A stretch of DNA of 64,000 nt. Origin: Siphonodentalium dalli (taxonomy: Eukaryota; Mollusca; Scaphopoda; Gadilida; Siphonodentaliidae). The notes below the pieces were generated by a model. That model saw nothing but the letters and a program-made list of their open reading frames with translations. It searched no databases and was not told where the DNA came from. Location: NCBI GenBank assembly GCA_032622095.1, contig CP136061.1, forward strand, positions 187,432,369 through 187,496,368, given 5' to 3'. The position numbers and the translations under genes are program-made. Position 1 is the first letter of the stretch; every line of letters begins with the position of its first letter. This document shows, one piece after another, positions 56,131 to 64,000 of this stretch.

Positions 56131-59100
56131 ACTATAAGGGTTCTTCAGCGGAGTTTATAGTTACCTCATTGGGCAAGGCACTGGGGCACCCTGTCCTTTT
56201 GGTTTTTTCTTCCTGATTTGTTCACAAATATAGCTGCATGCACATGTGATATATAGAGAATACCTACATGTTTTGTTTGATTACCGAGATATCTCGTAAG
56301 TGTCTGGAAAGAAATATCGAATTTTCAAGAGCGGCTACAAGCCGCGAGTGAAAATTCAATATTTCCTTCAGACACGAATGAGATCTTTCAGGTTTTCAAT
56401 ATTCAAACAAAAAACTGTAGGTATTCTTTTTTATTATTTAGGCTCAAAGTTGCTTGGTTAAGTCTTAATTAATTAAATCATTAACTGTACTTAAGTAAAG
56501 AGCGCACGTTTCAGTGTTTACAAACAGGAAAGAGCCTAGGCGTAAATTTGAATTTGACACGCTGCGACTCAAACTGATCACGCGCCGTCATAACTTCGTC
56601 GCTATTGATTGGATAGTGATCGTACACGCAATGATCATTCGATCGACCTTGACAGCTCGTGTTAGTTTCCACCCCTACAGTGAAATAACGCTATCTAGAG
56701 TGAAATAACGACATCGTATTCCACTGTGGCTTCTAAGAGATAAATACAACGATCTACGTTTCTGTAATTTCCCTCTATTTTATAGGCAAGCATATAATAA
56801 AATTGTATCTTTGTCGATGTTGTATTGGACTTTGTTCCAGAGAGGACACTGAAGTTCACAGTGGCGATCTCATTAGATACGACCATCGGACAATGTGAGT
56901 AAGGATGCGACGGGCAAATGAAATCCATCTCCATCTGTTGATCCTCTGGTAGAGTTATTATTCGATTTCTCGCTGTAGTATATATAGGCACATTGCGACA
57001 TCGCATTGGTTGTTATTTCGTGTTATCTAACTGCACTCAAGCTCAGGTTACGTAGACAATGGTAAAATACCATCAACTTAGTGTTAAACAAAGCCTATAA
57101 TTGTATATTTTTGAACACGCTAATGTAATATGGCCTGTTGGCACTGGACCCCCTGGTTATTCACTTTCTCAAATGGTTACTGGGAGTGTTGAATCATCTA
57201 GAATTTTGAAGTTCATTTTACGGTCCCTCGACTTTCATGTTTGATATTATATCCTGTTATATATACCAGTGTGGAATATCAGCGTTGTTGCTGAAGCTCA
57301 ATCGCAACACTGTTTCTTTTGTGTGTGTGTGGGCTGTGGTCCGTGATCCAAAACATGCGAATAATAGATGCTGGGTGCTTGATATTCCTAACTAAATGAT
57401 TCCTAAATGCGCACTGATTCAGTAAATGTGCTACCTATTTAGTCAGTCTTTTGATAATGCTTATCACTATCAAGCCAACACTCGCTCATATAAATCATCA
57501 TCATCCTATAACATGTGTTATCAGATATTTTGCCCAATGCCATTTATTTCCTATTAGTCTGGTAAATCCCTCTGCACTAGAAATTTTATTTGGAGGAATC
57601 ACACGATATATAGTCTCCATAATGTGTTTGAGGTGACACCTGATTTCTGACAACGGCTGTCAGATAATGTTGCTCATCTCCAAGCTTTAGTGTATAACAT
57701 AATATATGTTCGAGCCAATATGAACATTTGGTTATCCTTTTTACTTTTTGTAATATATCATTAATGGGTGAAAATAGTCAATTTCATAATCACATGCGAG
57801 CTTGTTTTGCCTTATATAGTGAAAAGAAGCCATATCTAAGTGTGTGAACATTATGTTCTTCTGTAACTGTTATTCTGGAAAAGAGAATACGTCTTGTTGT
57901 GTTTCTTAATCTTGCTCTATATACAGTCAGGCATCGCAGATTATGAGGAGAAATTATTATACAACGCCCAGATAATACTTAGGCCACCATACTGGCAGCC
58001 GGCACTAAGAAAAACTTTCCTTCCGTACATTTGGTGCCCTTTTATATATCCCTTGACTCATTTGATGGATACTATTCAACCCATGTATGTGACTTGTAGC
58101 AACATTAAATATGCTATACCTATAGTCTCTAAGTGATGAAGTTCTTAAAATGCCATAAATGCACTATATTGACAGCGATACACCAACGACTGTTCCATAT
58201 TATATGGAATTAAACCCATATTACCATTATTGTTTTGTTTTTGTTATGCATGGCAAAAAAAGAATCACCCTAATTGTGGCCCGATCTCACTGCTTACCGA
58301 AACTATTGTTAGAATGTACCACAAGGAACGTATATAGGCCAAATTTGGTGATTTATTCACAAAAGAAATGCAATAATTTACACAGGTCAGTCGAACTACA
58401 ATAATATCTACGTATACTACACAGTTATACCAAGAAACACACACACCACCCACCTAGACTTGGAATCTTTCTAATAGCCAGGTTTTGCCACATGTAATTG
58501 TAACGTATACAGTAACGCGTGTTGTCATTGCTAAACGAGAGTCACCTGACACGCTCACACGATCACTTCACATGGACGTACACGGTCATTCCCTTCATAA
58601 GTTTTGTGCCCAGCGTGTGTCAAATGGACCGTGCATGTACCAAGGAGGGATAATCCAATCTTCTAATGCCTTTCGCATAATGAGCTACACCACTGACAAC
58701 AATTACGAATAGCTGATATATATATATATATATAGTCGTAAAAATATCGGATGGTCAAAATACCTTTTCGGAGAATTGACGACTATACGATTCTGTTTGT
58801 GAGAAAATCGTGCTGTTCAAACTTCTTGCCACTCACAGTACAAGGTGATATGATTCTGTTTGGCGTTATTATTTTCTACTTGATTGTTTTGTTATCAGGT
58901 CATAGTTTAGCGCGTTGTGTTACGCCAGACGGTCGTTTCGTTTCGACGAATGTTTTTATTGCTATATGATGTATTTGTGGGTTTTGTTGAAAATCAAAAA
59001 CCGTTATCGAACCAATGAGATATGACAAAACGACAATGGGTAGAAGAACACACATTCTAGTGAGCGGTAGCCTAATTTTATTTCTCACCAGTAGTAGGTC

Positions 59101-59179
59101 AATACGCGAAATGTGTCTATTAACCGAATAAACGATACACACTATGTAAACAGTGGTGGTGGGACTTCCCTTAGTAAAA
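56131..59179. other. Stretch without a supported gene
   Basis: Apart from the foldback at 56265-56425 and a short (AT)n at 58719-58733, only short frames without domains are present. Confidence 0.4.
56265..56425. repeat. Imperfect foldback hairpin
   Basis: CCTACATGTTTTGTTTGATT ... GTGTCTGGAAAGAAATATCG is mirrored by AATATTTCCTTCAGACACGA ... CAAACAAAAAACTGTAGG. The centre is GCGGCTACAAGCCGC. Confidence 0.8.
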
Positions 59180-59720
59180 GAAACACACTCTTGTAAACCA
59201 TGGTGAATACACCTTGGTATTTGCCGTGGTGATTGGAACAGGTAACATGATGCATTTATTCTAGTGAAATGGACCCACCCATGTATATCACCAAGGTATT
59301 TTACCAGGATTTAAATGTATGTGGTTATTCTACTAAAGTAATTATACGAGGGTAATTTACCTCAATATTAGGGTAATTTACCACTGTAGTACCGGGGTAC
59401 GATTTTAGAAGACTTAAAATTTGAAACAACAAATTGGAGGACAAATGCATGACACATGTGATTAAATAAGGTGTTAAACTCTTCTTGACTTAACTGACTT
59501 ATTTATAACAATTTGCTTGCCCCTTGCTGTTAACTTTTGAGTAGCACACTGGGTACAATTAGTTTCTACTGATTAACTGATTAACGTGATGTGCTATTAT
59601 GAAATATATAGTTAACGCTCATGCCCTTATAAAAACACCCTGGTAAAAAGCAAAACATGGTATACCAGGCTCTACTCCGGTAAAATATAGGTAAAACATT
59701 ATATACTCTGGTAAAAGCCA
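59180..59720 (+). repeat. Dispersed repeat, copy 2
   Basis: This is the partner of 4490-5110 in the same orientation, with roughly three quarters identity by eye. Confidence 0.7.
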
Positions 59721-60632
59721 ATCGATGTGTGTAGACAAACATAAGCAGTTGCACGACACCCATTTTACACACTCCACATAATCCACCACGACCCAAAATG
59801 GCCGCTGGAATGGAATAGCGCGCAAGGATCGTATATATCTGCCCATTATGCAACAGGAACCAAATATGTGACGAATATTACTTATTCATGTGCCCAATAT
59901 TCAAAATGGTACAACAATTTATAGCATATACCATTTCGATGCTGCAGATACCCTGCCATATGAACGGCATGTGTTAGTTTCCAAGATATAAATGTTTCTT
60001 TACTCAGAAAGAACATATATAATTTATGGAATGGGGAATCTAGACGTTTTAACCAATACTGGCATTAAATTATAAGAAGTAAAGGTTTGAAGAGAAATAT
60101 ATTATAACGCCCTAGGTATTTATTACTGCTTAAACTTAATAGAAACAAGATATATTTCTAAACTACTGTACATGTATATCGCGGTACATTATGACCGATA
60201 CAATATAGCTGAATGTGAAATGCTCATCAAAAACAGTGAGTCTGGGTACAAATACGCTTTCAGAATGTGTTGAAGAGCACACGGGCTTCCAAAAATTGCC
60301 ACACAGTATTATAGCAATTTGACGTTCTCAATTCTATCAATCTATATTTGAGAATTGGGGGATATAAATTGTGTACAATCATTCTGTAGTGGTGAATTCT
60401 GTGGCAGTATGATTCTTGTCAGTATATTTTCCATCCACAAGAGTCAAATTGACAAAGAGCCGACTTTTATTTGAGCGGGAGGTCCAATCCTTTGCACCCT
60501 TTCTAACTTTTGCCAAATCAAATGCACCGTACAGTTCCCCGCATTCTGTCTGGTTCATCGAGACGCACTGCATAATGAAAATGTGCGTACACATTCCCAC
60601 TTTCTCGGGAGTGACATACACCTTCAGCATAT
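59721..60632. other. 3' side of the second ankyrin gene
   Basis: This lies downstream of the TGA at 60633 and probably contains the 3' UTR. Several short minus-strand frames run through it. None has a recognisable domain. Confidence 0.4.
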
Positions 60633-60968
60633 TCATTGTATGGAACATGTACTGCTTTCCTTTTTCTGTGGCTTATTAGATTTGTCAGCGGGCTTTTTTT
60701 TGGTGCTGTCTTTGCCCGTAGGTTTCGAATTTTTATTGTCATTTTGAGGCGTTCTGCTCGTTGTGGGTGCCTGGTCCTGTGGCCTGTTCGTTCTTGGTGT
60801 CTGTTCCTGAGGTCTATTCGTTCTTGGTGTTAGTTGGCTGGGTGGTGGGGTATATTTTTTCGCATCTTTTTGTTTATCATTAGGACGATTCGAGTCATAG
60901 TTCGGGAACAGCGCCTGGATGTCTTCATTTCCATTGGCTACTGCTAACTCGTAAGCTGTCTTGCCGTT
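60633..60968 (-). CDS. Terminal exon of a second ankyrin-repeat gene (partial, upstream part outside window or unseen)
   Basis: An acceptor made of a run of T followed by AG opens a 111-codon frame ending in TGA. It begins NGKTAYELAVANGNEDIQAL, a canonical final ankyrin repeat (GKTAYELAVANGNEDI). A long low-complexity tail follows, rich in P, T, R, K and N, with two near-repeats of TPRTNRPQ and a lysine-rich stretch (KDSTKKKPADKSNKPQKK). The tail looks disordered and could hold a nuclear localisation signal. Entry is in phase 0, as in the downstream ankyrin gene, so the two may be tandem paralogues. Other exons should lie at higher coordinates, beyond the window end or unrecognised. Confidence 0.7.
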   Translation of the reverse strand, partial: NGKTAYELAVANGNEDIQALFPNYDSNRPNDKQKDAKKYTPPPSQLTPRTNRPQEQTPRTNRPQDQAPTTSRTPQNDNKNSKPTGKDSTKKKPADKSNKPQKKESSTCSIQ

Positions 60969-61435
60969 CTAAAAAAAAAATAGCTACATTTCATAAGACC
61001 ATAATTGAAACCACGTTGAATGATATAATAAAACATGATATGCAATATACAGAATTCCCATAGGTAGAGAAAGTTTCTGAACTTTTCTGAGATGATCACC
61101 AAAATAGAAAACAGAGGTGACCTTAATCTGGGAAATCAAGATTTTGATTGGTCGATTGAAACCGTCATACTGACATCATGCCAAAACTTGTACAGCTGCA
61201 CATGTGCAGTGATATAATTACGAAATAACGCGGAAGTCAGTAAAATGAAAGTAGCAGTCATGCGTAGTGTTATTTCCGCCAAGTGCGGACGAAAAATTCT
61301 TGAAAAATAATGAAAAATGTAAATTTCGTCGCTATAAGGGAAATTTCTTTTGTTCGAAATTGTGGGGCATTCTTTAGAAAATTGTGGGCCATTACGTCAT
61401 CAAAAAGACAAAAGAATGGCCCGTAAATGGCACTA

Positions 61436-61438
<3 letters not shown>
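60969..61438. other. Intron upstream of the second ankyrin gene exon
   Basis: Nothing is recognised beyond the T-rich acceptor tract (60969-60980). Confidence 0.4.

Positions 61439-61513
<75 letters not shown>
61439..61513. repeat. (AT)n microsatellite
   Basis: About 37 AT units stand in a row. Confidence 0.98.
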
Positions 61514-61519
<6 letters not shown>

Positions 61520-61543
61520 GGATATATAATATTAGGATATATA

Positions 61544-61681
61544 ATTACTTTGTTGGTTTGATATTATTGACCAGATATCAGCACCCGGTAACCTCATATC
61601 AGCCTTCGAAATTCGGTCTCAGGCTGATATGAGGTTACCTCGGGCTGGTATCGGGCCTGATATCAAACAAACCAAGTAATG
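61544..61681. repeat. Foldback hairpin with arms of about 60 bp
   Basis: TTACTTTGTTGGTTTGATAT ... GGTAACCTCATATCAGCC is inverted at 61622-61681 with a few mismatches. The loop is TTCGAAATTCGGTCTCA. Confidence 0.88.
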
Positions 61682-61900
61682 TCCTCTAAATATTGTCCTC
61701 TCTCCCATACAAATACATGTACGTCCACCTTGAACACCCAGATTGAAGGCTCTGTCAAAAGAATTGCCGCGTGCGCATATCCCTATACCCCGACGGATCA
61801 AATATCAACTTGACAGGAAATCCATTGAAATAATTTTAAAAACGTTTAGTTTAGCCCTCTTGCTTAATCAGATTCCGTTTTGGAACAATTAATGTTTCGA

Positions 61901-63625
61901 ATGTTAGAGAAGCTTGATCGGCTTCATATTAATGATTCGTATGTTAGAGAAGCTTGATCGGCTTCATATTAATGATTCGTATGTTAGAGAAGCTTGATCG
62001 GCTTCATATTAATGATTCGTATGTTAGAGAAGCTTGATCGGCTTCATATTAATGATTCGTATGTTAGAGAAGCTTGATCGGCTTCATATTAATGATTCGT
62101 ATGTTAGAGAAGCTTGATTGGCTTCATATTAATGATTCGTATGTTAGAGAAGCTTGATCGGTTTCATATTAATGATTCATATGTTAGAGAAGCTTGATCG
62201 GCTTCATATTAATGATTCGTATGTTAGAGAAGCTTGATCGGCTTCATATTAATGATTCGTATGTTAGAGAAGCTTGATCGGCTTCATATTAATGATTCGT
62301 ATGTTAGAGAAGCTTGATCGGTTTCATATTAATGATTCATATGTTAGAGAAGCTTGATCGGCTTCATATTAATGATTCGTATGTTAGAGAAGCTTGATCG
62401 GCTTCATATTAATGATTCGTATGTTAGAGAAGCTTGATCGGCTTCATATTAATGATTCATATGTTAGAGAAGCTTGATTGGCTTCATATTAATGATTCGT
62501 ATGTTAGAGAAGCTTGATCGGCTTCATATTAATGATTCATATGTTAGAGAAGCTTGATCGGCTTCATATTAATGATTCGTATGTTAGTGAAGCTTGATCG
62601 GCTTCATATTAATGATTCATATGTTAGAGAAGCTTGATCGGCTTCATATTAATGATTCGTATGTTAGAGAAGCTTGATCGGCTTCATATTAATGATTCGT
62701 ATGTTAGAGGAGCTTGATCGGCTTCATATTAATGATTCGTATGTTAGAGGAGCTTGATCGGCTTCATATTAATGATTCGTATGTTAGAGAAGCTTGATCG
62801 GCTTCATATTAATGATTCATATGTTAGAGAAGCTTGATCGGCTTCATATTAATGATTCATATGTTAGAGAAGCTTGATCGGCTTCATATTAATGATTCAT
62901 ATGTTAGAGAAGCTTGATCGGCTTCATATTAATGATTCATATGTTAGAGAAGCTTGATCGGCTCTTGATCGGCTTCATATTAATGATTCGTATGTTAGAG
63001 AAGCTTGATCGGCTTCATATTAATGATTCGTATGTTAGAGAAGCTTGATCGGCTTCATATTAATGATTCGTATGTTAGAGGAGCTTGATCGGCTTCATAT
63101 TAATGATTCGTATGTTAGAGAAGCTTGATCGGCTTCATATTAATGATTCGTATGTTAGAGAAGCTTGATCGGTTTCATATTAATGATTCGTATGTTAGAG
63201 AAGCTTGATCGGTTTCATATTAATGATTCGTATGTTAGAGAAGCTTGATCGGCTTCATATTAATGATTCATATGTTAGAGAAGCTTGATCGGCTTCATAT
63301 TAATGATTCGTATGTTAGAGGAGCTTGATCGGCTTCATATTAATGATTCGTATGTTAGAGAAGCTTGATCGGCTTCATATGAATGATTCGTATGTTAGAG
63401 AAGCTTGATCGGCTTCATATTAATGATTCGTATGTTAGAGAAGCTTGATCGGCTTCATATTAATGATTCGTATGTTAGAGAAGCTTGATCGGCTTCATAT
63501 TAATGATTCGTATGTTAGAGAAGCTTGATCGGCTTCATATTAATGATTCATATGTTAGAGAAGCTTGATCGGCTTCATATTAATGATTCATATGTTAGAG
63601 AAGCTTGATCGGCTTCATATTAATG
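61901..63625 (+). repeat. 40-bp tandem satellite, about 43 copies
   Basis: The unit begins ATGTTAGAGAAGCTTGATCG and ends GCTTCATATTAATGATTCGT. Copies differ by single changes (CGT/CAT end, GAGA/GAGG, CGG/TGG, GGCTT/GGTTT). One unit near 62961 has a 12-bp partial duplication. A HindIII-type AAGCTT occurs in most units. Forty is not a multiple of three and all frames close, so it is not coding. Confidence 0.97.
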
Positions 63626-63719
63626 CTGGACAGATAGTCAGCGGGATCACTCGTTCTTCTTCGGACAAAACTGTATCATAGGAAGTTGGATGGCCTTCAC
63701 TCGATAAAAGACGTCAACT

Positions 63720-63936
63720 ACATACATTAATGCCCTACGTAATCGACTCCTTAAACACAGCAGAATTATGGGTAACTTTTCAGGATTTAGTCGGAAATAT
63801 GGCTTGTTGCCATTCATCGGAAAGCTCTCGAGCTTTCCGATGAATGGCAACAAGCCATATTTCCGACTAAATCCTGAAAAGTTACCCATAATTCTGCTGT
63901 GTTTAAGGAGTCGATTACTTCGGGCATTAATGTACA
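63720..63936. repeat. Near-perfect long hairpin, arms of about 106 bp, 4-base loop
   Basis: The arms meet at GGAAAGCT-CTCG-AGCTTTCC (about 63819-63839). They are identical except for small differences near the outer end (CCCTACGTAA against the complement of TTACTTCGGG). The mirrored 60-100-codon frames over it are by-products. Confidence 0.93.
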
Positions 63937-64000
63937 TCGTACACACAGAGTCTCTATAACATTTTCAATAATCTAGCACCATCTTAATGACTCTTGTTTA
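63937..64000. other. Window end, nothing recognised
   Basis: This is a short sequence after the hairpin. Confidence 0.4.

Noticed and set aside
61901-63625. A CRISPR-like array of regular 40-bp units
   Set aside because: There are no unique spacers, the units are contiguous, and the genome is eukaryotic.
63647-63959. Mirror-image frames of 99 and 63 codons sharing a 20-residue peptide
   Set aside because: Both read the two arms of one hairpin, so the shared peptide reflects the inverted repeat and not a gene family.

Overview
This is a eukaryotic, A+T-rich, very repeat-dense window. It looks like the genome of a marine invertebrate, most likely a mollusc. The basis is the spliced gene structure with GT-AG introns, a Ty3/gypsy LTR retrotransposon, foldback and MITE-like elements, and many divergent tandem repeats. 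There is no bacterial gene organisation, rRNA, tRNA or CRISPR. The species assignment is inference.

The main host gene lies on the minus strand between about 43.6 kb and 4.2 kb. Seven small coding exons (43569-43631, 42596-42694, 39217-39438, 33971-34060, 22521-22631, 7642-7761, 4170-4331) have plausible splice sites. All six introns are phase 0. Together they encode an ankyrin-repeat protein of about 288 residues, so less than 1 kb of coding sequence spans about 39.5 kb. A terminal exon of a second ankyrin-repeat gene lies upstream at 60633-60968, which suggests a local ankyrin cluster.

The introns are filled with mobile and palindromic DNA. Intron 5 (7762-22520) holds a composite block of about 14 kb bounded by 88-bp inverted repeats. 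It contains a giant palindrome (arms 8353-12426 and 13066-16983) and a second palindrome (17195-21956) made largely of minisatellite. The first palindrome carries a compact, overlapping, virus-like trio of small ORFs that I do not recognise, plus truncated copies of one of them. Intron 4 (22632-33970) holds a complete, apparently young Ty3/gypsy-type LTR retrotransposon (22996-30574) with visually identical 533-bp LTRs and a TSD. Its gag and pol are separated by a textbook -1 frameshift signal (slippery UUUAAAC, stop codon, hairpin). Intron 2 holds a retroposon flanked by a perfect 70-bp direct repeat. The ORF of that retroposon is interrupted by a 494-bp TTAA-flanked MITE. A second copy of the same MITE interrupts the integrase of a decayed gypsy remnant at 53.2-55.5 kb.

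The rest is tandem and dispersed repeats. The main arrays are a unit of about 365 bp at 0.1-1.2 kb, about 345 bp at 31.4-32.4 kb, about 128 bp with nuclear-receptor-like half sites at 35.2-35.7 kb, 29 bp at 46.7 kb, about 190 bp at 50.2-52.9 kb, and 40 bp at 61.9-63.6 kb. Several short foldback hairpins are also present. Stretches where nothing could be supported are listed as such.
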